Part shown: positions 35,421 to 47,161 of the stretch, piece after piece | Numbering within the stretch: position 1 is the stretch's first letter | Layout of the letters: each line of letters begins with the position of its first letter | Source of the DNA: Glossina fuscipes | Lineage: Eukaryota > Arthropoda > Insecta > Diptera > Glossinidae | Reading direction: 5' to 3' | DNA length: 64,000 nt | NCBI RefSeq assembly: GCF_014805625.2 | Contig: NW_023998417.1 | Span: 2,826,194 to 2,890,193 of the forward strand | Made by a program: the position numbers and the translations under genes | Notes under the pieces: generated by a model | Database searches by the model: none | What the model saw: only the letters and a program-made list of their open reading frames with translations | What the model was told of the DNA's origin: nothing

Positions 35421-37057
35421 CCTCACATGTCAAAAAATTCAAGCATTTGCAGTAGAACGTGCGGCGTAAGTCAATACTGGATTTTATTGAAATTTAAAGA
35501 GATCTCTGCTTTACGATGGTCTCGCATGTCGCAAAATTCCACCTCTTGCGGAAAGAACAGCTGATTACGAAATAGACATAGCGGGTGATGCAATGTGGAA
35601 TCATTTATTGGATCAATCATCGCTAAATCCAAAACTTTCAAAATTGTCTGCAATCTGCGCCCAAATAAATATAAAAAATTGAACTGTCATTGGATGGGCG
35701 AGGAAAGATCAAGATACCGAAAATATTCGGAATTTCTCTCTTGTCCTTTACGTTTCATTTACGTTTTATCATCCGTTTTATTCATTATCCAACTATGCCT
35801 CTATCTAATCTCTGTCTACTGTTACTGAACAAATAAATGTTTTTTTAATTAAATAAAATTTTACTTACATTATTTTTTATGATATTTTCCAATTTTTTTG
35901 GGATCATTCGTCATTCTTCACTTGAACACAGTAACAATATTCGTCACAAAAATTGCATTGATACCTAAATGAAGTAAAAGGGTATCAGAGTGAGCTGCGA
36001 TTATTATCACATATCCATATATATGAACATATTTTGTAAATTTTTTTTTTTTTTTTTTTTTTTTTATGTTATCAAATTTAGTCATGTGGAGTTATTAAAA
36101 ACACGCAACATACATATGCATGTAAGCAAAATAATAAGTCAAGGGAAATGTTTGTGATATTTTTTCCCAGTAGATGGCTTCATAAGCCCCTAACTTTGGC
36201 AACATTAACTCTAACTAACCGTAATATATAGCATTGAGACGAAATTTTTGCTTAACATAATAAATTATTTAATATATTATGATTTTCTGAAAAGATCTCT
36301 AACTATCTCTATGTATCCCCATATAGTTACCTCAAAAAAAAAAAAAAGAAATAAATAAATAAATAAAAAAAAAAAAAAAAAAGCAAATAACGTGCGAATA
36401 GCTTAAAGTTTTCCGCCGAGTACTTCCTTGATAGTATCAAGCGAACCTATAAAAACAGTTTTTGCCATAAGTAAGGCGCTACAGTTTATAGAAATGATAC
36501 TTGATGTTAATAGAAGCATATCACCGGGAAACCCATATGGATGGGTGGGCAAAAAAGCAATCGAGCATGAGACATGTACAAGGCACTGAATCAGATCACT
36601 TTTTTTATATATATATATTCTTGATTCAAAGATTGTTTATTAGTGCTTGCACATGTATAAGTACTTGGTCATATGCAAGTGCTTGCAAAGGTGTACATAC
36701 TCACACATGTATTGCATATGCCTTAGTACTTGCGCAATTTATTAACACTTTACACCAAATTTCAAAAATGCTCAAAAGTGACCTTGGAAAGAAAACTTGG
36801 AAAAGCATATCCACATCGATACGCATAATACAATTAATGTTGACGGCATTTTCTAATTTCACTGCATATGCTAGCCTACGAGAAGTTTCTATTTCTTTCT
36901 TCAGCTCACTGTAAAATATTTTCATATCCATTGGATGCCTATGAAATTACTTTGCCTTTCTACATTTGAATGGAGTAGGCTTTTCAAATCCGTTCAAAAC
37001 CTTGCACGTAACAAATATCTGTTACGGCTAGATTCGCTTTCAGGCAAATGAACTTAC

Positions 37058-37085
37058 CCACCTGGATTATAAAATATTTTCATTC
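37058..37085 (-). CDS. Weak micro-exon candidate (28 bp, minus strand)
   Basis: On the minus strand the acceptor TTATTGTTATTATTATAG and the donor GGTGG|GTAAGTTC enclose 28 bp with the open peptide MKIFYNPGG. Both signals are good, but the segment is tiny and AT-rich, so chance occurrence is quite possible. Confidence 0.15.
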
Positions 37086-37434
37086 CTATAATAATAACAA
37101 TAATGAAAATAAATGAAAGCTTTTTAAAAAAAAAAAAAACATTAAACTTATTTATTACACTATTCAATACGTTAATCAATGAATACGTTACCGTTGAAAA
37201 TTTCATGAATTTCAATGACTTTTTTTCAGTGGACAAAAAAATATATATATATGAAAATATATTATAAATAAATTTGTTGCTTTTTCATAAAAAAAACGTT
37301 CAGTTAAGCTGAAAGTAATTAAATTGCATTCATTCAATAAAAATACGTTTCATATTGCAATGAATCTATAAATTTCATAAGGACAGTAGCAAAGGAAGAA
37401 CATTAAACTATTATGTTATATTATCTCATCTAAT

Positions 37435-37439
<5 letters not shown>

Positions 37440-37487
<48 letters not shown>
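37440..37487. repeat. (GA)n array
   Basis: About 24 uninterrupted GA units, in the opposite sense to the neighbouring CT arrays. Confidence 0.95.
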
Positions 37488-37490
<3 letters not shown>

Positions 37491-38478
37491 GTAAAAAGTA
37501 GTAAATCAAAACGTAACGTTTACCTATAACACATATGGACATCTGATCAGCGAACTCGGCAGCCACAGTGTCGAAAGAAGTCCGCATCTACTTCATCTAG
37601 TTCTGATGCCAAGACATTCAGAGTCAAATAGATGTCTGTGCACTCAGATGTACCAAAGAAGAAGAAGAAGAAGCTTTCAAGGACTGGCTTTGGATTGTTA
37701 GGTCATTTTTGGGCGAACGTACTATGGTACGATTGCAACAAACTGAAATTTTGTTTGGTAGCTTTTAACGCTCTTCAAGTCGTATAACATAGCTCTGAAA
37801 TTTTTATTATAAACTTTTTTCAATTACACAAGCATTTCATACTGAAAAGCAACTACATTTGTTTTTGTTTTTGTGTTTTCATGACATAACGCATAAATTT
37901 GGTTTTTTGTTTGGGTGTATGTTTGCTATTTTTTCACATTTTTTGCCATCATTTTGCTCATTTTTCAATGTCGTCCTATTGCCAATTACCTTAACAAAGA
38001 CTCGAACACGTGTGACGGTAGCCCAACTTTCTAGTAACAACAAAAATATGATCCCACGCGTGATGTGGGCTAACTTCAAGCCAATAAAAATTTTGGCGAT
38101 AATCCACACATAAACCCTCGCTTCATCCTATGCAGTATACATCACTTGTGCATTTGCTTAATTGATATCTGTCCATGCAGCGTACCTACACCTGTTCAAC
38201 CTACAAAGGCGCAATTTTTAAAATAAGTGAAATAAAATTGAACCCTTAACGAATGAACGCGTTTGTCTAGAGCAATGATTAGCAGATCAATGGAATTTTA
38301 ACAATTTATGGGCATAAAAATTCTAATTGATTTCTTATAAAAATATTGAGCTTAAAAAGACTAAAAATTAAAAAATAAAAAATATTCTCTTATGTACATA
38401 TATATATATGTATATATATGTGTGTGTATACATACAAAAGTATCTCATCCCCTTTTTCAAAATTTTTTCTCCCCGCAG

Positions 38479-38568
38479 ATGTTGGTGTCGTGGCAGGTTG
38501 AATGGAGAAGAAGCAGAAGAAGAAGAAGAGGAAGAGAAAAATGATTATGAATTATACTCTAATGGCTC
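38479..38568 (+). CDS. Orphan internal exon candidate, symmetric 90 bp, acidic
   Basis: The acceptor is TTTTTTCTCCCCGCAG ending at 38478, with a good pyrimidine tract, and the donor is GCTC|GTAAGTAT at 38569. Only one frame is open: it starts with the last base of a split codon and ends with two bases of the next, so both junctions are the same phase. It encodes CWCRGRLNGEEAE, then a run of seven Glu, then KNDYELYSNG. A 90 bp exon with equal phases could be skipped without shifting frame. The juxtaposed cysteines and the acidic run suggest a cytoplasmic tail or linker, but the gene is not identified. The GAAGAAG run is low-complexity, so chance remains possible. Confidence 0.45.
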
Positions 38569-38886
38569 GTAAGTATATTCTTTATTTATTCTTTATAACG
38601 CGGCTTATATCGAGGCATTATTAGAAGCTTACTCAAGAATATATAAAATCACAATTATATAAAAGATTTCTCATGTTTTTATGATAAAAATGAAAAGCTT
38701 CCTTTTTTTTTCCCCCATTAATACGTAACCAAATTGAATTTAACTACCAATAAAAGTGCTCCTGCATATAAAAATCACATGCCCACGTTATATGTTCTCC
38801 TAATCAGAGATTCCCTAAATACGAATTTAGATATACTATCGCAATTTTATTTTATCAGAGATTAACATGAATGAAACGATACGTAC

Positions 38887-39150
38887 AAATATTATAATTG
38901 ATAAAGGCCGACTATTAAATACTCTACACTCTATCACCTCAAGTTATATTCAATTCTTTTTCATTTACTTTCGTGATTAAAATACGAAAAACTATAACTG
39001 GATTGCTAGACAAGAGCATATCTGACGTCATGCTAGCCATTACAAGTGGGCTGACGTGGCTCAAATCGGGTAAAACTAAATGAATTATATGCAAAAAATC
39101 GCTACAATCGTCGGTTATTCTTAAATACGTGGCTTGAGTTTAATTTTAAT
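38887..39150 (+). mobile_element. Family 1 element, 5' portion
   Basis: The block AATTGATAAAGGCCGACTAT followed by TAAATACTCTACACTC matches the left end of the family. Downstream similarity is weak, so the right boundary is approximate. Confidence 0.35.
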
Positions 39151-42100
39151 GTGTATTTAGATCGCCAAAGTAAGAAAAGGAAGATTAAGCATCGCTGATT
39201 ACTTACTCGGAAAGAGAATAAGTTTCTGTTTTTTTTTTTTGTTTTTTTTTTTTTTTAATCCGAATAAAGAGAAGAAGTAAAAATTCTAGTTATACTTTCA
39301 TGAAAATCCACAAGAATTGAAATACATCATGCAATGTTAAGCACTTAAGCCACACTCTAGGAAATTACATTAACGTGCATACAAAGAGCCACAAACACAA
39401 AAACATTCGAAACGCTTCATTTTGTATCTGAGCAACGTTGAACACAAGCACTTACACTCATATAATGGAGCTGAAATGATAATGTGCGCAAAATGAACGT
39501 TAATGGTTAGCAAATGCGAAAAAAATATGAAGAGAGTATGTGACGAATTACAAAAATGTTTAATGGAGGTTTTGTTCCATTCATTCATTCATTCATTCAT
39601 TCATTCATTTTTTTCTTTTCTCTTTCCATTTCCATATTTTTTTCTTTTTTTTTTTTTTTTTTGCATTCAAATAAACTTCATTAACTGACAATGCGATTAA
39701 CGCGTTTGCTATATTTACCTAAAAGGAAAGTAATGAAAATTTTTGGAAAAGCATCTGACACATGGAGTGTGGACGAATTTATTTTCGTCATTTTGATCAT
39801 CGCCACTATATTGAATTATAACAAAGCTAGGCACGTAATTTACAATGCTTAGTAAGATTTGTCAAAGAATTTTCGTGATCTACAGTTTCCCTTGAAGGAA
39901 GGAATTGACCATCAGGTGACTAACAAAAAAAAGAAATACTTGCATATTGCGGCTCACGGAAACTTTTAAGATCAAAAAATTAAAATATGTGCCCTCGAGC
40001 TTAAAGCAAATAAATTTCTTTCTCACCTATGTTCCGAAGCTCCTCCTAACTCGGTCTTGGATAGATAATGAAGAGTGTTATACGCCAATATACTCAGGTG
40101 GAATGGGTTAAATAGAAATTTCTTTTAGTGTTTAAGTGACAGAAAAACTTTGAACTCCATTAGGGACGCTTCAATTTATTATTGCATATACATATTTTCC
40201 CCGAGGTGCGATCGAAACTTGACGCATCCATCCATCATTCATCTAAAGACGACTCGGTCCAAAGAAAGTAATGTTGCCTGAGTAAGATGATCTGTAATAA
40301 TAAAAATGTAGTTCGGAAAATTAATTTCAGAAAGATTCTTCAAAAAAATTGGTTCTTTCCGGGTTGTCCTCAAAATATCAATTTTATTTTTTTTTTTTTT
40401 TTTTTTGGGTTTCAAAATAACGATGAAGCATACTTTAAATAGAGTCTATTTTCATTTGTCCATTCAATGGTATAAGAAAATCGCTTATAATACGTAATAT
40501 ATAATAGGGTAACTTGTTCCCGTAAGGGGATATTTCCCAATATACATAGTTGCGCTTGTTGATAAAGAAGTAAAGAACGAAGCAGGCCAAGTACAAAGTT
40601 AAACATGCTTCTTATCACAAAAGTACGAAAATCTAAAATGGCGGTTGGCCGTTATATGATCTCGTCATAGCCTTACCACACTTTTATATTAAAACAGATC
40701 GGATGAGCCTAACTTCTACTGCTAATACTACTCTTATCTAAAATGCAAGAAAAAATAAATAACTTAAGTGATTTGCGCAATACCTTCTCTTTAGGAAATT
40801 TGTGCCTAAAGTTATCTATGCTTTTATAAGCCAACAATCAATGTTGATAAATGTAGGGAGGAAAAGTAAAATGTAATCAACTCAGCATAACAAGATCTTA
40901 TTTAAAAATTCCTTTGAAACTTTTTTTAAAAACTTTCGCTGCCTTATGTCGTCAAAGCACAAAAACAGAAATTAGGTTTCACTGAATTATATTTTCCTCT
41001 CTTTTTTTTTTGTGTCCAATCTTTTGTTTGTTGCCTTGTTAAGAAATTGTGGCATGAAGATATAAAAAAAAAAAAGAGAAAAGAAAAGAAACGTATCGCA
41101 AATGACACAAAGACCAAAAAAAAGAAAACCGAAAATATAGAAAAAGAATGAAATTCAATTTGACAATTGCTGCAGCATATTAAACTTTTCGCTTATGTTG
41201 CCCAATACGATGCACTAGCTACCATGAGGATACCTTCGAAGGCCGAAATGCAAAAAAAAAAAAAAAAAACCGGATGAAAAATCCCTGCATATACCAAACC
41301 TGAAAAGATTTTAAGCTACTATAGTGAACTTTAACTTTCAACCCTTTCGTTAAGGCTTCTTGTTCAAATGTTTTATAAGACATCTCCGCCGCTATTCACC
41401 ATTGAAAACAGTCCATCTCAACAGTGAGTTGCTTTTTCTTTTTTCTTCTTTTTTTGTTTTTTGTTGCCTTATTTCCTTTCTCGTCGAACGCAAGCAAAAA
41501 GTTGGAAAAAATCAAGGGAAACTTTTCATTATTTCTTCAAGTCACTTTCGGATATGTTTTGTCGAAAGCAATATCTAGCTTTCCACGAACTTCACATACC
41601 AGATGGTAAATGAGGAACTTTTCATTCGAATTTTTATAAAATTGTACAAATAAGGTGACAAAAAAAAATTAAAATAAAGTTGAAATAATTGTGGGCTACA
41701 CTCTACTGGGCTACAATAAGCAAAGGTTTCAAGCGCTGTGTAACGCTGGGTTACTATTCAAAATAAACTATTATTCAAATACTAAGGAAAATATCATACG
41801 TTTGAACCATAGGAGAATAGCGTCAAATAATCCTAGATTAGATTCTTCTATAGACATCTCACTACATTTTGTCCTCTAAAATATATGATTAGCATAAGCC
41901 CAATGGTCAATTTACGATAGCGTAAGTCTTATCTTTGCATTTAGTCAACTTTCTGTTCGGCATAACAAATATATCCATCCACTGACAAGAAGTTCGAGGG
42001 AATAGTAGCCCGTGGATAAAATAGACATACATGTTAAGCTAAGTATGCTAAGCGCCAACGGGTAAAGAGATGTATTGGTCTTCCCCTTTTTAAAAAACGC

Positions 42101-42344
42101 GCATCAAAGACTCTTTAAGCAGAAATTTTAGCTTTACATACATATGGTTGACATTCATAGATCTAATTAGAAAGTTAAGCCGGTAGGCTGGTCAAAAATA
42201 TAAAAGAACTCCAGTTCTATTCTTTCAGGCAATGTTCTCTGATTCTCTGATCAAATTTTGAAGTTATTTAGTGTAAAGATTAAAAAAAGTCTGCTTTCAT
42301 TGACGATAATTGTTTTCGCCAAAAAAATAAATTCTAAGACTAAG
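39151..42344. other. Gene-free stretch
   Basis: Only A/T tracts and the ATTC microsatellite are identified. Confidence 0.55.
39579..39609. repeat. (ATTC)n microsatellite
   Basis: Seven tetranucleotide units. Confidence 0.9.
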
Positions 42345-42465
42345 ACTCTTAAAGCACTAGGCACACAAAGGCTATCGGCTTTTATTAAAAACCCTACCGC
42401 ATTTGAGATTCGAACCCACGACCATTGGGTTGCTAGTGGAGATTCCTCGCCTTCGGCCAGATGTT
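42345..42465 (-). mobile_element. tRNA-derived SINE-like element (copy B)
   Basis: On the minus strand TGGCCGAAGGC (complement of 42449-42459) is an A box and GGTTCGAATCT (complement of 42406-42416) a near-perfect B box; AAATGCGGTAGGGTTTTTAA follows. It matches copy C over the whole tRNA-like part, and its tail matches copy A at about 46800. The 84-codon open frame overlapping it on the + strand is not a gene. Confidence 0.6.
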
Positions 42466-42599
42466 TAAAAGCAAACTACATCGATCGGTCAAAATCATTT
42501 CACAAGTGCTAGACTGACTAAAATAGTTTTGATTCTAAACTCCCAGCCCATCATTAAACATTTCACATCAATTCGCTTAATAACGTTTTATTTATATAA

Positions 42600-42950
42600 C
42601 AACTCTCAAAGATAAGGCTTTTGCATGGCAAGTGATCGAAGCGATAATCCGATCCAAATGCTTTTCAATAGCATTCGTCATTGGGTCAAAACACGATGGG
42701 CTACCGAATTTCATCGAAATGCCTCCAAATTTGCGACACCCATAGGTTGAAGATAAGAATGCAAGACAAACAGACAGAGTGACGTTAAACGCACAGGCAT
42801 GCGTTGACTCGTTGAGAAAGTGTTGCTGAATCGATCAGTACAATAAAAAGTTGATCTTATGGCATCTGCAGTCATTTTGATGATATCGCTTTGTACATCC
42901 GTACGTCCATTTAATACTCGGTAAACTCTTGCTTTTGCAACCAATAGGCT
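42600..42950 (+). mobile_element. Family 1 element, 3' portion
   Basis: Shares the TTTTCAATAGCATTCGTCAT, AATTTCATCGAAATGCCTCC, AATCGATCAGTACAATAAAA and TTTGTACATCCGTACG blocks with the 10.7 and 32.4 kb copies, in the same order. The left end is missing. It lies just downstream of the SINE-like copy at 42345-42465. Confidence 0.5.
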
Positions 42951-43254
42951 AAAAAGCTAGTTCGGAAACGAATTTTAGCCGCTTTCAATTGTTCAGAAAC
43001 TGAAGTTAAACTAAAAAAAAAAAAAAACAACAAAGTACGAATAAATATACTCGATATCCTGTTAAAATGGATTTTAATCTAGAATTTTTCGTTAAAAGTC
43101 GACAGGACCGCATAATAATATTTCCAAACCAAATGATATAGATAGTGCAAAAAAATATTACTCCACTCACGCCTTCAAAAGACAGTTCAAAAAAGACAAT
43201 GTGAAATGCACGAAAAAAATTTATGTTTTTATAAATATATATATATATATACAT

Positions 43255-43614
43255 AAGGGTGTGAAGATAAATTCGAATTTAACTAGTAAAGACATCTACC
43301 ATTTCAGTTAACATACCGCTGTTAACGACTTAACAGAGCTCATGTTAAGTACTTACAATTGAGATATAGTTGGTTTGAAAGCCTAATCCGTCCATATTAA
43401 CAAAAAGAAAATATTTTTGTGGACATTTCGTGAATCCATATAAAACTACCTTTCAAACAAACTAAAAAAATTCAAATTCTGCTTATGGAAACTATTTTTA
43501 ACGGTATTTGAAATTCAGTATGTTAGCGAAACTTGCATATGAAAAAACACCCAAATTTGACACTCTAGTGCGGCCAAACTAGAAAATGTCGCCTATATTC
43601 ACCTATACCACGTG
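43255..43614 (+). repeat. Left inverted arm of the foldback element
   Basis: Pairs with 44065-44424. The arm carries a small internal hairpin, CTGTTAA-CGAC-TTAACAG. By eye only a scatter of substitutions distinguishes the arms, which points to recent insertion or gene conversion between arms. Confidence 0.85.
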
Positions 43615-43779
43615 AATCTATGTGAAAATACCTATCGATTAAGCAAAAAAATTCACACTTTGCTTTCAGGAACTATTTTTGACGATTTTTTGAAATTTGT
43701 TATGTTAGCGAAAAATGGGTACAGTACAGTGTATTTTGTACTGAAAACTATTGTACTACAGTATAGTGGATTTTGTACT

Positions 43780-44064
43780 NNNNNNNNNNNNNNNNNNNNN
43801 NNNNNNNNNNNNNNNNNNNNNNNNNNNNNNNNNNNNNNNNNNNNNNNNNNNNNNNNNNNNNNNNNNNNNNNNNNNNNNNNNNNNNNNNNNNNNNNNNNNN
43901 NNNNNNNNNNNNNNNNNNNNNNNNNNNNNNNNNNNNNNNNNNNNNNNNNNNNNNNNNNNNNNNNNNNNNNNNNNNNNNNNNNNNNNNNNNNNNNNNNNNN
44001 NNNNNNNNNNNNNNNNNNNNNNNNNNNNNNNNNNNNNNNNNNNNNNNNNNNNNNNNNNNNNNNN
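43780..44064. other. Assembly gap (285 N)
   Basis: Unresolved sequence in the middle of the foldback element. Open frames that run through it are artefacts of translating N. The right edge coincides exactly with the start of the right arm, which suggests the assembler failed at the palindrome or internal tandem repeats. Confidence 0.98.
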
Positions 44065-44424
44065 CACGTGGTATAGGTGAATATAGGCGACATTTTCTAG
44101 TTTGGCCGCACTAGAGTGTCAAATTTGGGTGTTTTTTCATATGCAGGTTTCGCTAACATACTGAATTTCAAATACCGTTAAAAATAGTTTCCATAAGCAG
44201 AATTTGAATTTTTTTAGTTTGTTTGAAAGGTAGTTTTATATGGATTCATGAAATGTCCACAAAAATATTTTCTTTTTGTTAATATGGACGGATTAGGCTT
44301 TCAAACCAACAATATCTCAATTGTAATTATTTAACATGAGCTCTGTTAAGTCGTTAACAGAGGTATGTTAATAGAAATGGTAGGTGTCTTTACTAGTTAA
44401 ATTCGAATTTATCTTCACACCCTT
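44065..44424 (-). repeat. Right inverted arm of the foldback element
   Basis: Reverse complement of 43255-43614; it begins directly at the gap edge with CACGTGGTATAGG and ends CTTCACACCCTT, followed by the 9 bp duplication. Confidence 0.85.
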
Positions 44425-44433
44425 TATATACAT

Positions 44434-46283
44434 ATACTTACGCACATACCTAAAATAAGCATCTTTTTGGCAAATGAGAAAAGTTGCAAATTCCAAATGT
44501 CCAAATAGCATTAGTATGCAAGGGAATAACCGAACAGTAAAATGCCTCAAGAACATTAATTTTAACTAGATTTTCGGGTAACATTCTTTTCGTTTTCTTT
44601 TTATTACTTTCTTATCGTTTTTATATAAAACAAAAAAAAAAAACAAAACAAAAAAAAACTGACAAGAAAAAAATTTATTTTTAAAAAAATTTTAAAAAAA
44701 AAAAAAAAAAAAAAAAAGAAACGCTTTGCTAAATACTTACTATAAAAATTTAATATTGACTCCTTTGACCTTTTCTTAAATGACGAAGCAAGCAACGTGA
44801 AAACAATTATAAGGAAAAGATAATAAAACAAAATAAAAAAAAAATAAAATAAAAATAAATAAATAAAAAAACCATACAACAACAACTATGTAATCATATA
44901 TAACAGCTTTCTTAACATTTTTAAAAAAATACTCTTTCTGTCTGCAAAGCGATCTCGTGGAGATTTGTGGTTTCATCCTTTACGCATACGTATATGTCCA
45001 CGTATGCACGTATATTTTTCGCACAACATTCCAATAAAACTATTTATACCGTTATACAAACAACTTATAATGCCATCCCCCACTTATATGCATATCCATG
45101 ATGCCGTACTACGCTTTCGTCTTATCTTCTGCAAAAGTCTACAAAATCAGCTCATATGGGAAAACATATATATATATATATACGTGCATAAGTAAGTATA
45201 GACGTGTTAAACAATCCCAAAAAGAGTATGTTCGATGTAAAGGGCGGGTGTTCTCTTTACATTTTTTTTTCCCCCTCTGTTTCTTTTGAAATATATTTTT
45301 ATAAAAAATTCTTATAAATATTCGATACTACATAGTTAAAAAAAGTATTGAGCCGTAAAAGAAATATAAATTAATGAATGTTTTATGTTCATTCATTCAT
45401 TCAGTCATTCATTCAGTCATTCATTCATTCAGTCATTCATTCATTCATGCGTTCATTCATTCATTCAATTCGCATATACTGACACTACCTTATATTGAGC
45501 TCAATATTTTTTAAGTTCTACACTATATGCCTATAATATATACATAATTTTCGTAGACATTTCAACACTTATCCGTTTCAATGTTCTCACTTACAGGAAT
45601 CTCTGCAATTGCTTGTATGCTCTGAAATGCTTTTTAAAGTTTTTCTTTTTTGCTTTTTTTTGTTTTTTTTTTTTTTTTCTTTTTTTTTGCTCTATTAGCA
45701 TAATTTTTCATTGTTCTTGTAGCAGTAAACTTACGGTTGGATTTTGTCTTCAGGTCATTTATCATAAAATATTTTCATTTTATTTTATATTTGTTTTTTT
45801 TATCTTTATTGCACAATTTTATGAGTCTCCGGTGACTAAAGTAAAAAACATTACGTATAAAAGTGAAAATGTGAGTATGAAGCGACGATGGTCATGCATT
45901 TATGCAAGCAAACCGTACTTTTCCCAAACCAACTTTAAAGTCAACGCATAATTGCTCACTTGCTTAACTTAAGTATTTTCGTATTATGCAAATATTTCGA
46001 ATTCTCATTTGTTACCAAAGGTTTAAAGGGATACACGCTTTTTGTTCTTTTCTTTTTGCATTTTTTTTTTTTTTTTGTAACCACAATTGAGATTTTAATT
46101 TAAATTATATTCATTTTATTTTGAAAACAACTCAATAAAAGAATAACCGAAGGCAACCTCCCTTATACTCCCTTTAAGGCGAATCTTGAACAGCGACCAA
46201 TATCATTGCAATTTCGCCTTTTTTAAGCTTGGCATGAGTAAAGACCTTATACCTTTTCTTGTTATATCATTAGAGAAAATGTT
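44434..46283. other. Gene-free stretch
   Basis: A/T tracts and the ATTC array. The 112-codon frame at 45613 is a poly-T product. Confidence 0.55.
45389..45469. repeat. (ATTC)n array with CAGT variants
   Basis: About 20 units, with AGTC variants recurring every few units, which suggests a higher-order duplication of the variant pattern. Confidence 0.9.
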
Positions 46284-47161
46284 GATTTTAGAAAATAAGA
46301 AAATCAAGCTTGGTAGGGACCGAATCTTTTATACCCATCACCGCATTTACCACAAAAAACGCAAACACAAAAGAAGTAAAAGAACAAACATTCTCGTGCT
46401 CTATAATATAGAGAGGGAGCAGTTAATTTCGTCTATATCCAAAATAAAAGTTTTTGTCGTAGAAGCATGTGGGCGTGTCCTTTGAAAAGTTCAAGTCAAT
46501 TCTAAATTCTTTTGCAAATTTGTAGGCGGAATCTCCATTTTCGCTAACCGAAGGATGTTTGCAGACACCTGGACAGACGAACAAGTGGATGTGTTTAGAT
46601 GCATTCCAAATTGACTTTGTGAAGACTGTGGAACTTCCTTCGCGGCATTGCAAATGTTTTGATAAAATCAATATGCCCCTCACCCTTCGGGGATGATGTC
46701 CGTAATGTTTACGATACGCCTCAGGGGCCTAATAGATAAAGGATCTCAACTAACAAATCAATGGTGGTGGTGTTGGGTTCAAATTTCAAGTATGGTAGGG
46801 TTTTTAATAAAGCAGATGGCTAGCTAGATGGCTAGCACTTTCAATACGTCTAACTGTGGTAAACATTCTCCCATTAGCGAAAATGAATATATCGCAAACG
46901 AACTTGAAAATGACTCAAACTTTTCAAGGGACACATCTACAAGGTCCACAGGTCTATATAACAAGAACTGAGAACACTTTTGTATTCCCCGTTTTTTACT
47001 CGTTACTCATAAAGTAGAACACCTACACCATATAAGTTTGCATTTTAACCGGACCCACGCAACACTATGGAGTATAAAAATGTAGTCTTCCTTTTTTGTA
47101 GGCTCGTAGGGATGATTATAAAAACTTTCAGTTATGACCGAATATAATTTTCTTACTTGTG
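46284..47161 (+). mobile_element. Family 2 element interrupted by a SINE-like copy
   Basis: Begins near the GACCGAATCTTTTATACCCA block (compare AATCGAATCTTTTGTACCCA at 27.97 kb) and ends GACCGAATATAATTTTCTTA near 47160. The interior shares GGGCGTGTCCTTTG, the ACAGACGAACAAG region and the GGCATTGCAAATGTTTTGAT segment with other copies. The extra length relative to 27947-28592 is largely explained by the insert at about 46715-46865. Confidence 0.5.
46715..46865 (+). mobile_element. tRNA-derived SINE-like element (copy A), inside a family 2 element
   Basis: GGTTCAAATTT (46776-46786) is a degenerate B box; the GGGGCCTAATAGAT region before it is a poor A box. AAGTATGGTAGGGTTTTTAA after the B box matches the tail of copy B almost exactly, which is the best evidence. 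Confidence 0.5.

Larger units (their letters stand above)
32713..38478. other. Gene-free stretch rich in CT/GA arrays
   Basis: Contains three of the long CT/GA arrays, GT and GTAT repeats, and the weak micro-exon at 37058. Nothing else gene-like. Confidence 0.5.
43255..44424. mobile_element. Foldback-type element with 360 bp inverted arms, spanning the assembly gap
   Basis: The left arm (43255-43614) and right arm (44065-44424) are near-identical reverse complements starting AAGGGTGTGAAG and ending at a shared CACGTG. Flanking both ends is the exact 9 bp direct repeat TATATACAT (43246-43254 and 44425-44433), the duplication length known for Drosophila Foldback and for Mutator-like elements. 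Inside the left half, a roughly 100 bp motif is repeated in tandem with divergence (about 43430-43540 and 43610-43720). No transposase frame is visible; 285 bases of the centre are N. The left duplication lies at the edge of an AT dinucleotide tract, so its exactness carries a little less weight. Confidence 0.8.

Noticed and set aside
42258..42512. 84-codon + strand frame
   Set aside because: It overlaps the minus-strand SINE-like copy with clear A and B boxes, which explains its composition.
43612..44114. Several open frames of 103-154 codons across the gap
   Set aside because: They exist only because N codons are translated as X.
46423..46683. 86-codon minus-strand frame
   Set aside because: Lies entirely inside the family 2 element and is not conserved in other copies.
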